From Bacteroidales bacterium (lineage in GTDB: Bacteria; Bacteroidota; Bacteroidia; Bacteroidales; UBA10428): DNA of 50,951 nucleotides. The notes beneath the pieces are model-generated. The model was not told where the DNA came from, ran no database searches, and worked only from the letters and a program-made list of their open reading frames with translations. Positions 17,458-26,541 of this stretch are shown here, in pieces (within the stretch, counting starts at the first letter, position 1; each line of letters begins with the position of its first letter). The DNA lies in the NCBI GenBank assembly GCA_016935355.1, contig JAFGRC010000051.1, positions 1 to 50,951 of the forward strand, in the 5' to 3' direction. The position numbers and the translations under genes are program-made.

Positions 17458-20400
17458 TCATTTGTCAGAAGTGGGAGGTTCAAATTCCACATCATCTTCC
17501 TTACGGCCGAATATGCTTTGCAGGTAACGTTTCCAGAGTTCCTTCAGAGAATTGAATTCTTCCTTGTAGAATATTCCAAAACCTTGTGTATAAGTGCTTT
17601 CAGATACGATGTCATTGTTGATGTGATTGTAAGTCTTAAGCCTGAGTTTACCGTTACGAGTAAGTTTATAATCAATGTCAAACTCACCTACAATATTGTC
17701 GGATGCGTTTGCGGTTGCATTTGTCGAGACATCAACGCTCCCGTTGATGGTCAGGCGGTCGTTGAACAACTGGGTTTCAAGGGCTACCTGAACCTCGTCA
17801 CTTTTCAGCTCACGGTTTGTACGGTAATTGATACCGATATCCACATCACTGCTGATCTGTGAAAGCAAATGGCTCAATTGATTGGATAAGAATTCGCTGG
17901 CATTTACACCTGCTACATTGCTGTAAGGTGATGCGGACGTTCCGGTCAATGACTGTCCCCTGTGCTCACTTGAAAGTACAAAACGGTTTTGTATCAGAAG
18001 GGAAATAAACTGTTTCACAAGTTCCTCATTTGAGGATATTGCATTGCTGACTGTCAGCCGGTCACTTTCATCCGCAGTAGGAAGATAGATGTCGTATTTT
18101 ATATCTGGTGCCATCAGTCTGCCGGTCATGGTTAACCGGTCGTCCACTACGACCATGCGATCGTCCTCATTTCCGAGAAGATCATTCAGTGAGGCCTTGG
18201 TCCGGTAATAGGCCATCAAGTCGATTGTAGCATCCAGCGGATCTCCGTTCCATCTGATGCTGCCTCCCTCTTCAATGGTGAGTTTCTTGTTGATAAAATT
18301 CTGCAGGGTAAACAGGTATTCTCCTTCTTCAATAATATAATCACCATATATCACAAAATCTCCGCTTTTGTTGATTCTCATATCAAGATTGCCATTTCCT
18401 TTGGCACTCAGGATATCTCCCAGTTTCGGATCAAAAATTATCTGAATTTCTGCCTCGGGCGTAACTCCAAGATTGAAATTCAGCTGCAGACCTGATAAAT
18501 CGACCTGATATTCCGGTGCCTTTTCAACAGGCTCCTCATCCTCATCTTCTGTGATAATTGTGATGAAATTATATTCATTCAGTTCCCTTTCATTTGATAA
18601 GGGTATGTGGATGACCGTATTTTCAGCTGTTGAAGCCGATACATCAATGGTGATATTTTTTGGAGGACCTTTGATGGTTAACAACAGATCTTCTGCAAAG
18701 GCCGTACCATAGAAAGTACTGTTATCAGACTGGTTAGTGTTCAGACACATCAGTTTATCCGACCTGACCGTCAGATCCAGCGTAAAATCCTTCAGATAAT
18801 TGCTTTTGACCGTACCGGTAAGCGTAGCTGAATTGTTCCTGGCATCACGGACCAGTATGTTGTCCAGTAAAATTTCATTGTTTGCAATTTCGATTCTTTT
18901 TGTAAAACGATATCTGGTTTTAAGATAGTTGATTGCAAAAGCAGTATTCTGAAATTCTATGGCTCCGTTGAGGAGTGGCTGGCCGGTTGTTCCGGTAAGT
19001 TTAAGATGGCCGGTGGCACTGCCTTCCAGATCAGCGAATATCTTGTCCACGTATGGATCCAAAAGATCAAGCATGAACTGATCCACGTTAAAATCAAAGT
19101 CTAATCCGGCATTGTCGCCAAGTGTATAGTTACCCCTGATGGCAACCGTCTTATGGTTATTGTGCATGGTATATGCATCGATCAGGATGGAACGGTTTAC
19201 ATCATCCCAGGTGGAATTAATTTCCGAATTTCCCAGAAATTCATTATTGACGGCCAGGTCGTCAATAGTAAGGTTGCTCGTAAAGAGCGGATTGTGGTAT
19301 AAACTTGCAAAAGAGGCAGTTCCGTTCAGCATTCCGACAAGTTCATATCCGCGATTTGCTGTCAGTCCTTTCAGGTTTCCCAGATTAAACTGGTTAAAAA
19401 CCAATTCGAGCGTTTGTCCCGGATCATTTGATACCGTTCCTTTAATGCTGAAAAACTGATCGTTGTGGCTGACATTAATGTTTTCAAATTTCAGGTTGCT
19501 TGAATCGATGGTAATCTTTCCCTCTGATATGTACCATAGGGAGTCGTTAGCATAAAAACTTGCAGGCCTGATAAATACCTCAACATGTGGTTCAGGATTG
19601 TTAAATAATTTACTGATGTGAACAAATCCCTTTACATTGCCACGATACAACAAATCACGCCAGTTGTTCCATCTTGCTTCCAGATTCAGCGTATCACTGC
19701 CGGCACCGGAGTGTATTGTAAAATTCTCCAGACTGATCTGTTCTCCAAGCATCAGACTTGAACCACCGGCTTCAATATCAATAATGTTGTCGTCGCTTAT
19801 CACTGATATATTCAGGTCGTTCCACGCAATGTTCTTAAAACCAAATTCCGGAGTTTGAAAAAATAATCTTAGATTCTGATTGCCAGGAGTATAAGTGCAT
19901 TCAACCGATGTTTGTTCAGCCAGTTGAAAATCAGGCAGGAACATGTCGAAGATCGGTTGCATGTTCTTTATGTTTGCAGTCAGGTTAAACCTGTTCTCTA
20001 TCAGTGTATCGCTGAAGAAATCTGCATCAGCCAGTGAAGGAAGATATGAGTAAAAGAAATCATATACAGATTGTTTAACCTTACCAAGTTCATAATTACC
20101 GGTGATATCAACATCGATATAATCCGACCGAATGTGAAACTGGTTTGTATCAACAGTGTTACTGGCATGAACTGAGAAATCCTGTATCCTCAGTTCCTGG
20201 TCTTTTTTTCTGAAAAATGAGTTGAGAAGCGTGATCTCTCCGTTCAGGTCATTGATCGACTGACCAGTGGCATTTGCGATCATGTAAAAGGAAGTTGTAA
20301 AATCGGGTTCGGACCGGTCGATATTCAGTTCATAAAGGTTTGCATGTGAAACATTTGCCGTGAAATCATATGCCGGTATTGAATCAGAAAAATCAACGCC

Positions 20401-21930
20401 GCCGAGAAATTCAAGTTCGATATTCGGGTCGTTGATGTTGACGGATCCGTTGAACTCACGGTTGGTCAGATTTCCGTTGAGATCTATGTTTCTGTAATTA
20501 TATCCTTTTAATTCGAACTGATGAATGATCCCATTCATAACCGCACTGATCGGACTGGCTTCCGAAGTCGTTCCGTCAATATTGGCAAAGAGGCTTATCT
20601 TACCAACATTATCTGATGCTTCGACCATCTTTCCCAGATCAAATTCCTCTGCCGTAAACCGTCCGCTGAAATCCACATAATTCAGTGTATCAGGTCTGAA
20701 CAGCAAATCTGTACTGATCTTTCCCACTTCTGTCTGTAAATTGCCGAATGCGACAAAATCATTTATGAATCCTGTAAAGTTTCCGCTATAAGTCATAAGT
20801 CCCAGTGTTTGCATTTGTCCGGGAAGGGACAGGGATTTTTGTCCCGGGAGGGTCAGGGAATTCAGATCCGAAGCGGTTGTTTTGAACTCCTCAATATCAG
20901 CATAAATGAAAGTTTTATAGATTTCAGGCAATCCGTTGAGGTTAATTTGTCCCTGCAACAGGGAGGTATTCCCAAATCCGATGTTAAGATTTCTGCCTTT
21001 GATATTGTTAAGTGGACCTGTCATTCTGCCTGTCAGAGAAACACTTTGATACGTGTTGCTGAAGACAGGTGCATAATAGCCCAGATCGGCAAGGTTTAAG
21101 GATGAACCCTCAAGGTCTATATCGAAATTTACATCTCCGAAAAGCGAATCTTTTTTAAATTTGCTCCACCTGTCAAATGTAAGAGCGATTTCATCAGCGT
21201 TTATAACGGAAGTCCGCGTCTCAATTTTCAAATCACGGAACTTTAAAAAAGTCTTGCTCTGACTGAAACCGGCAGTAAGATTTTCAAGTTCAAAACCGGA
21301 AATTTCCCTGAATGCGAGTGCATTTATATAGAACGACAGGGAATCCGCAGATGGATTGAATTGTTTGATATCAGCATCTATTTCAGAGATTTTCAAATCA
21401 GTAAAATTTATACCATAATCCCGGTTTTTATGAAAATAATTGTACAAATAAAACCTGCTGTGATTGATTCTTATGTTATTAAATTCAATATTCCACTTAC
21501 CATCACTTTTCTTTTGGCTTCTGATCTGGTTTACAAAGTACTTAATATTGGCCGTCCGGGTTGAGTCGATATACAGTCTGATCAATGCCTCATTAAAATC
21601 AATGCTTCCCAGTGAAACTGAACTTTTAAGAGGATTCACATTCCGGATGCCCGCAATGATGCTTTGGGCGTATAACAGGGTATCCCCGTATACATCTTCA
21701 AGGTATACATCATTCAGCCTGACCCGGTACAGAAAAGAGATGTTGACTTTACCTATTGTGAGTTCAGTGTTGAAATTTTTTGAGATGGTTTTGGTAATGG
21801 CAGAGGCAACATAGGTTTGTATCCGGCTGCTTTGCAACAAAAGGTATGCAATTGCAGGCAGGGTAAAGACAATTAACAGCAGCACTCCTGTCAATTGTAT
21901 GATCTTTTTGATAATTTTGCGGCTAAGCAT
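17458..21930 (-). CDS. tamB: TamB-family translocation/assembly module protein
   Basis: A 1490-residue AsmA/TamB-like protein. It has one N-terminal anchor helix (about residues 7-28), then a long run of beta-strand-rich repeats expected to form the periplasm-spanning lipid-conducting groove, and a C-terminal TamB (DUF490) domain from about residue 1030 with LSAKGNGNLDMRIN and ISEGEYLFTL-like segments (here IIEEGEYLFTLQNF). TamB proteins carry phospholipids towards the outer membrane and help barrel assembly. The start is taken at the ATG at 21930 (MLSRKIIKK); an ATG 8 codons upstream (21954) is possible but reaches close to divergent tsaD. Upstream of exbBD-tonB. Confidence 0.9.
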   Translation of the reverse strand: MLSRKIIKKIIQLTGVLLLIVFTLPAIAYLLLQSSRIQTYVASAITKTISKNFNTELTIGKVNISFLYRVRLNDVYLEDVYGDTLLYAQSIIAGIRNVNPLKSSVSLGSIDFNEALIRLYIDSTRTANIKYFVNQIRSQKKSDGKWNIEFNNIRINHSRFYLYNYFHKNRDYGINFTDLKISEIDADIKQFNPSADSLSFYINALAFREISGFELENLTAGFSQSKTFLKFRDLKIETRTSVINADEIALTFDRWSKFKKDSLFGDVNFDIDLEGSSLNLADLGYYAPVFSNTYQSVSLTGRMTGPLNNIKGRNLNIGFGNTSLLQGQINLNGLPEIYKTFIYADIEEFKTTASDLNSLTLPGQKSLSLPGQMQTLGLMTYSGNFTGFINDFVAFGNLQTEVGKISTDLLFRPDTLNYVDFSGRFTAEEFDLGKMVEASDNVGKISLFANIDGTTSEASPISAVMNGIIHQFELKGYNYRNIDLNGNLTNREFNGSVNINDPNIELEFLGGVDFSDSIPAYDFTANVSHANLYELNIDRSEPDFTTSFYMIANATGQSINDLNGEITLLNSFFRKKDQELRIQDFSVHASNTVDTNQFHIRSDYIDVDITGNYELGKVKQSVYDFFYSYLPSLADADFFSDTLIENRFNLTANIKNMQPIFDMFLPDFQLAEQTSVECTYTPGNQNLRLFFQTPEFGFKNIAWNDLNISVISDDNIIDIEAGGSSLMLGEQISLENFTIHSGAGSDTLNLEARWNNWRDLLYRGNVKGFVHISKLFNNPEPHVEVFIRPASFYANDSLWYISEGKITIDSSNLKFENINVSHNDQFFSIKGTVSNDPGQTLELVFNQFNLGNLKGLTANRGYELVGMLNGTASFASLYHNPLFTSNLTIDDLAVNNEFLGNSEINSTWDDVNRSILIDAYTMHNNHKTVAIRGNYTLGDNAGLDFDFNVDQFMLDLLDPYVDKIFADLEGSATGHLKLTGTTGQPLLNGAIEFQNTAFAINYLKTRYRFTKRIEIANNEILLDNILVRDARNNSATLTGTVKSNYLKDFTLDLTVRSDKLMCLNTNQSDNSTFYGTAFAEDLLLTIKGPPKNITIDVSASTAENTVIHIPLSNERELNEYNFITIITEDEDEEPVEKAPEYQVDLSGLQLNFNLGVTPEAEIQIIFDPKLGDILSAKGNGNLDMRINKSGDFVIYGDYIIEEGEYLFTLQNFINKKLTIEEGGSIRWNGDPLDATIDLMAYYRTKASLNDLLGNEDDRMVVVDDRLTMTGRLMAPDIKYDIYLPTADESDRLTVSNAISSNEELVKQFISLLIQNRFVLSSEHRGQSLTGTSASPYSNVAGVNASEFLSNQLSHLLSQISSDVDIGINYRTNRELKSDEVQVALETQLFNDRLTINGSVDVSTNATANASDNIVGEFDIDYKLTRNGKLRLKTYNHINNDIVSESTYTQGFGIFYKEEFNSLKELWKRYLQSIFGRKEDDVEFEPPTSDK

Positions 21931-21989
21931 GGCTCCGTCATGCAAAAATTGCAAAAAAAGTTGAATCTGTTGCCATTTATAGCGGAATA

Positions 21990-23012
21990 ATGAATGTTAC
22001 CTTGCTGGGAATTGAGTCTTCCTGTGACGATACTTCTGCTGCAGTCATACAAAATGGGTATATTCTTTCGAATAAGATTGCAGATCAGCAGGTGCACAGG
22101 CAATACGGCGGTGTCGTACCCGAGCTTGCTTCCAGGGCACATCAGCAGAATATCGTGCCGGTGGTCAGTGCTGCTCTTAAAGAGGCAGGTATAAAGGTAG
22201 ATGACATTCAGGCAATATCCTACACCCGCGGTCCGGGACTGATGGGGGCCCTGCTGGTAGGATCCTCATTTGCCAAGGGAATGTCACTGGCGTTAAATGT
22301 ACCGTTAATCGAGGTAAATCATTTGCATGCACATATTTTATCCCTGTTTATTGCACGGCCGGGCGATCAAAAGGATTTCCCTTCATTTCCTTTTATTTGC
22401 CTGCTGGTTTCAGGTGGTCATACACAACTCGTGATTATGAAATCGCATCTTGAGCTGGAAATTATTGGCCAGACCATAGATGATGCTGCCGGAGAGGCTT
22501 TTGATAAATGTGCAAAGCTCATGGGACTGCCTTATCCGGGAGGCCCGATGATCGATAAATATGCACGTTCCGGGAATCCCATGGCATTCAGATTCAGCAG
22601 AGCCAGGGTAAACGGTCTTGATTTCAGCTTTAGCGGACTAAAAACGTCCTTTTTATACTTTTTACGTGACCGGATGCGATCAGATCCCGAATTTGTGACC
22701 GGCAACCGGAATGATTTATGCGCATCAATACAACATGCCATTGTTGAATCCCTTACGCGGAAACTGTCAGAAGCTTCACAAATGACAGGAATTAAACAAA
22801 TTGCTGTAGCCGGTGGTGTTTCTGCAAATTCCGGTTTACGGGAATCTGTTACAGATCTGGGAAGAGCACTGGGCTGGAATGTTTTTTTCCCTGAGGTCGA
22901 TTATACGACCGACAATGCTGCTATGATAGCAGTTACCGGGTATTATAAATTTATTAGCAGTTGGTTTTCAGACCATCATGTAGTTCCTGCAGCAAGATAT
23001 GACCGGTTATAA
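21990..23012 (+). CDS. tsaD: tRNA N6-threonylcarbamoyltransferase TsaD
   Basis: A cytoplasmic ASKHA-fold enzyme of 340 residues. With TsaB and TsaE it moves the threonylcarbamoyl group onto A37 of ANN-decoding tRNAs (t6A). The motifs are present: ESSCDDTSAAV at the N-terminus, the metal-binding HLHAHI, LLVSGGHTQ, and AVAGGVSANSGLR. It is divergent from tamB. The t6A it makes is the substrate of MtaB, encoded at 10407. Confidence 0.97.
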   Translation: MNVTLLGIESSCDDTSAAVIQNGYILSNKIADQQVHRQYGGVVPELASRAHQQNIVPVVSAALKEAGIKVDDIQAISYTRGPGLMGALLVGSSFAKGMSLALNVPLIEVNHLHAHILSLFIARPGDQKDFPSFPFICLLVSGGHTQLVIMKSHLELEIIGQTIDDAAGEAFDKCAKLMGLPYPGGPMIDKYARSGNPMAFRFSRARVNGLDFSFSGLKTSFLYFLRDRMRSDPEFVTGNRNDLCASIQHAIVESLTRKLSEASQMTGIKQIAVAGGVSANSGLRESVTDLGRALGWNVFFPEVDYTTDNAAMIAVTGYYKFISSWFSDHHVVPAARYDRL

Positions 23013-23309
23013 CTGAATTGAAATGCAATCTTATTCGTCAACATAATGCTACTGTTGGTCAATTTATGCCGGGAGTATTTCGAAATGCTGTTTGATAAAT
23101 GCAAGGTATGTGTAACTTTATCAAAGAAACCATAAAAATACAGCCCTGTTTAATAATGATCTTTGTTTTTTCCCCTGTTTGAATTGGGTATAATGATTAA
23201 TTGATTTAAATTTATTATACTTGTTATATTTTTATAGTCATCGGGTAACATTTTAATTTTACCGGGCGTATAGGCTATATTTTGGAAAATCGTATTATTT
23301 TCTGTTGGT

Positions 23310-23684
23310 ATGGAGAATCTGCTGATAGAGAGCACAAAAAAGACACCTGAAGTTTCATTTAATGCGGAAGGTAAAATAAGGATTAGCGGACGTTCTATAC
23401 CTGAGGATGCCACCAAATTCTATGATGATCTGTTTGAATGGATCTATTACTTTTGTCAGGACCCCCCTGAATCAACCACTGTTGATATTGAACTTGAATA
23501 CTTCAACAGCGGATCATCCAAAGCGCTCCTTCATATACTCCGTGCCCTCAGGGAGGTGGTGAATAAGGGTAATAAGCTTACGATCAACTGGTATTACGAA
23601 GAAGGTGATGATGATATAATGGAACGCGGAGAATACTATGAATCCATTCTGGAAATCAAATTCAATTTCATTGAAACGGATTGA
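23310..23684 (+). CDS. SiaC-family regulatory phosphoprotein (DUF1987)
   Basis: A 124-residue cytoplasmic protein matching the DUF1987/SiaC family. In Pseudomonas, SiaC is phosphorylated by the kinase SiaB and dephosphorylated by the PP2C phosphatase SiaA; the unphosphorylated form activates the diguanylate cyclase SiaD. The phospho-loop region here is LEYFNSGSSKALL (residues 62-74), where Ser69/Ser70 could be the phospho-acceptor. The partners SiaA, SiaB and SiaD are not in this window. The nearest signalling gene is a class III cyclase-HD protein on the opposite strand. The start ATG 23310 gives MENLLIESTKKTP, typical of the family. Confidence 0.85.
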   Translation: MENLLIESTKKTPEVSFNAEGKIRISGRSIPEDATKFYDDLFEWIYYFCQDPPESTTVDIELEYFNSGSSKALLHILRALREVVNKGNKLTINWYYEEGDDDIMERGEYYESILEIKFNFIETD

Positions 23685-23722
23685 CGGTCACCTGAAAATA
23701 TACAATAGATAAGCGCAAAGAA

Positions 23723-24838
23723 TTAACCTGTTTCAATTTCCTTATTACCGGACTTTAGTTTATTCAGGAATTTTTTTATGTTTTCCATGGTCAGGGCATG
23801 TTTTCTTGTTCCATGTGTGCCCATGAGATAGGCATATGATTTCATCCAGGGTATCTGGTTAATAATGACATAAAACATCGCAAGAAAGGGGATCACAACG
23901 ATCATACCGGGTAAACCCCATACCATTGCTGCGGCAATCAATGATAAAATAATGATAAAAGGATTGATGCGCACATTATGACCGACAATATTGGGTGACA
24001 GAATATTATTCTCAATAAAATGCACGATATAAACAAAAATTACCACGCGCAGCGCCAAAATAGCATCATCTGCTGTGAGCAGGGTAAAAATAAAGGTTAT
24101 GGCACCACCGATAATTGTGCCAAAATAGGGTATGAAGCTGCATAATGCAGCGATAACACCCAGGAGGAGAAAGTATTTGATGCCAATGATCCAGTAACCG
24201 ACCGAGTTGATTATGGCCATAACGAATACTACGGTCGTCAGTCCAAGCAAATACCGGGCAACTACTTTTGAAATTTCTCTCAGAACGTTCACAGCGATCA
24301 TCCGGTTTTCATTTCCGACGAGCTTGAGGATAAAATATGCAAATTTCGTGCGGTAATACAAAAACAGAAAAATGAAAACGGGCTGCATCAGGATTGCGAA
24401 AATGGTATGGGTGGTGGCCGAAAAGAATTCCACGGATTTGGCGCTGATGTTGAAGATCTGTTCGAGCAAAAAGTTTTTCAGCCGTTCTGATGGTAGGCCA
24501 AAATTATTCTCAAGATATTGTTGCAACGCATTCAGGTGACTAATTGTTTTTTCCCTGATGGCAGGCAATTCCTCGACAAAGCGGTAGCTGTTTTTCAGAA
24601 TGATTGTAACTGCAAAGCCAAACAAAGCAGCAACCAGAATGATAAATATGAGAATTGCCAGTATTCTGGGAAATCCTTTCTTTTCAAGGTAGTTGACTCC
24701 CGGATACAACAAATATGAAAACAATATGCCGAATGCCAGCGGATACAGGAAATTCCGGGCTACGATCAACCCGTAAACCAATAGGATAATAGAAAGCAAG
24801 AAATAGGTTAACCGCATGCCTGAATACCGGATTCTCAT
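23723..24838 (-). CDS. AI-2E family transporter (PerM/TqsA-like permease)
   Basis: A 371-residue inner membrane protein with about seven or eight hydrophobic segments: a pair at the N-terminus, then one near residue 60-80, a soluble helical linker, and a C-terminal group (about 200-330). The family-typical segment FIPYFGTIIGGAI and the ENNILSPNIVGHNVRINPF region are present. Members export small molecules or ions and are annotated as AI-2 exporters, though few are tested. It converges on the SiaC-like gene (38-base gap) and lies downstream of the cyclase-HD gene (126 bases), so those two may share a transcript. Confidence 0.88.
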   Translation of the reverse strand: MRIRYSGMRLTYFLLSIILLVYGLIVARNFLYPLAFGILFSYLLYPGVNYLEKKGFPRILAILIFIILVAALFGFAVTIILKNSYRFVEELPAIREKTISHLNALQQYLENNFGLPSERLKNFLLEQIFNISAKSVEFFSATTHTIFAILMQPVFIFLFLYYRTKFAYFILKLVGNENRMIAVNVLREISKVVARYLLGLTTVVFVMAIINSVGYWIIGIKYFLLLGVIAALCSFIPYFGTIIGGAITFIFTLLTADDAILALRVVIFVYIVHFIENNILSPNIVGHNVRINPFIIILSLIAAAMVWGLPGMIVVIPFLAMFYVIINQIPWMKSYAYLMGTHGTRKHALTMENIKKFLNKLKSGNKEIETG

Positions 24839-24964
24839 AAAGCAAAGGAATATTCACCATCTGTAAAGATAATAATTCCTGATTTAAAGTCATCCATGAG
24901 TCTGTTTTAATGCAGACACCCCGCATACCCGCACATAATACAACAATGCTGTGTGTCCCGGAAA

Positions 24965-26380
24965 TTATTCTGCATTTTCAACTATGAGGTTCTTAATGCG
25001 CTCAATTTGCATTTGTTTGTTTACGTCTCGCAGATTTCTGGCTGTTTCTGTAAAATACTGATGACCCGATATGAATTTTATCTGCATAGCGTTCCAGTCA
25101 TTCAATGAATCAACAATTCTCCTTTCCTTCATCTCAAAATATAAGGAGTTGGAAACAGGTATCATATCGCTTCGTCCGAGATAGTCAAGGTCTGCATCAC
25201 AGATGATGGCTTCAAGCTTGTTTGACGGTTTGGGAGGTAATTTGGTCGCCATGATCAGTTCGCAGACTTTTTCCGTTTGCGCTTGCGTATAATTGAATTC
25301 CCAAAGCATTTCCCTTGCAATTAAAGTACTGAAATATTCATGATTGTCATATGATATCACATGACCAATATCATGAAACAGGGCAGCGGTCTTCAATAAA
25401 AGCAATTCTTCATCGGATACGTTTTCTCCAAGCCCGATCAGCTCAACCTGAGTTACCACATCAACCGTATGTTTTACATTATGATAATACAGATCGGGTG
25501 GTAATTCTTTCTCCATCTTATCCAGAATCAGTTCCTGCAGATCCATGAACTGCATCAGACCAATACGTATGCTCATGCTTTTATTCGGTATGATTCCCTT
25601 GCCTTTCAGTGAAAATTCCGTTTTTATTCCATTTACCGAAAAAAGCTGCATGAAACCTTGATATTTTACAGGTATTTTGTTGCAATAATCACAACGGAAA
25701 AAGTCTTTTACCAGTTCATATGTGTTGCCGGAAATAATGATCTGGTTGTCCTGGCACACATGCCGGATACGTGCCGCCAGGTCCACGGTCGTTCCTTTAA
25801 CATCATAATGCTGGCTTTTGGTATTTCTGATATCTGCCGTTATGGTGCCGGTATGAACAGCAATCCTCAATTTCCATATGTCTCTGTTCTGGTCTGAACG
25901 GTATAAATCCTTTATCAGGTATTGCATCTCAATTGCTGCAAGGAGAACATGTACCGGATTGGCAAGGTTTTTCTTCGGAATGCCTCCTATGCAAATAAAA
26001 GAATCACCAACGGTCTTGATTTTCTTAATGTTATATCTGGCGATAACCTCCTGCAGTTTTATCAGTATCTCATCAAGTGAATCGACCAGGGCAATGTTAT
26101 CCGGATTGTCCGTGAAATTCTGAGATCCGCGGATTTCGGCATACAAGATGGTTGCTGTTTTATACCTGATTAAGGATCTTTCTTTTTCAGCCGTAGGTTT
26201 AAAGTCCTTCATTTCAAGTTTTTCCGCTTGCACATATGTTTTATGTCTGGCAATATCCTGCTGAAGCTTTTCGTTTTTTCTGGTGAGTTCTTCATTTTCA
26301 TCTTTCAGGGAATTGATCAGCCTCAGAAGATCTGCAACATATTTCAAAAGTGAGGTTATTTTTCGTTTTTTCGTTCGCAC
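24965..26380 (-). CDS. Class III nucleotidyl cyclase fused to HD domain
   Basis: A 471-residue protein without a signal peptide or clear helix, so probably cytoplasmic. Order: coiled coil (about 15-55), class III cyclase domain (about 75-225), and HD phosphohydrolase domain (about 275-445). Aligning motifs by eye: Lys122 and Asp193 match the adenine-selecting pair, Asp126 (KTVGDS) is a metal ligand and Arg204 the transition-state Arg. The first metal Asp is Glu82 (YAEIRGS) and the usual Asn is Asp200 (TTVDLAAR). The HD part has HNVKH, HDIGH (336-340) and DADLD (395-399), a complete-looking metal site. It may both make and break a cyclic nucleotide, or act as a sensor; this is inference. Confidence 0.82.
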   Translation of the reverse strand: MRTKKRKITSLLKYVADLLRLINSLKDENEELTRKNEKLQQDIARHKTYVQAEKLEMKDFKPTAEKERSLIRYKTATILYAEIRGSQNFTDNPDNIALVDSLDEILIKLQEVIARYNIKKIKTVGDSFICIGGIPKKNLANPVHVLLAAIEMQYLIKDLYRSDQNRDIWKLRIAVHTGTITADIRNTKSQHYDVKGTTVDLAARIRHVCQDNQIIISGNTYELVKDFFRCDYCNKIPVKYQGFMQLFSVNGIKTEFSLKGKGIIPNKSMSIRIGLMQFMDLQELILDKMEKELPPDLYYHNVKHTVDVVTQVELIGLGENVSDEELLLLKTAALFHDIGHVISYDNHEYFSTLIAREMLWEFNYTQAQTEKVCELIMATKLPPKPSNKLEAIICDADLDYLGRSDMIPVSNSLYFEMKERRIVDSLNDWNAMQIKFISGHQYFTETARNLRDVNKQMQIERIKNLIVENAE

Positions 26381-26479
26381 GGGATCTAAGGGGATTTATA
26401 ATTATCTAATAATATAAAAGCTTTTAATTTTCGTATAAATGACCCTGATAAATAAACTAAATTATACTTTTAATATACG

Positions 26480-26511
26480 TTGAGAAGACATAAAAAGGTT
26501 TATTATTTTTG
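26480..26511 (+). promoter_or_regulatory. Bacteroidota-type promoter of uvrB
   Basis: TTG at 26480-26482 lies 21 bases before TATTTTTG (26504-26511), an exact TAnnTTTG match. The predicted transcription start is about 20 bases before the ATG at 26542. Confidence 0.5.
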
Positions 26512-26541
26512 ACAGTTGGTTTGGAAATAACGGTACAGTTA

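Noticed and set aside
23150-23416. Minus-strand frame across the SiaC start
   Set aside because: Covers the 5' part of a clear DUF1987 gene on the other strand; the product has low complexity and no match.
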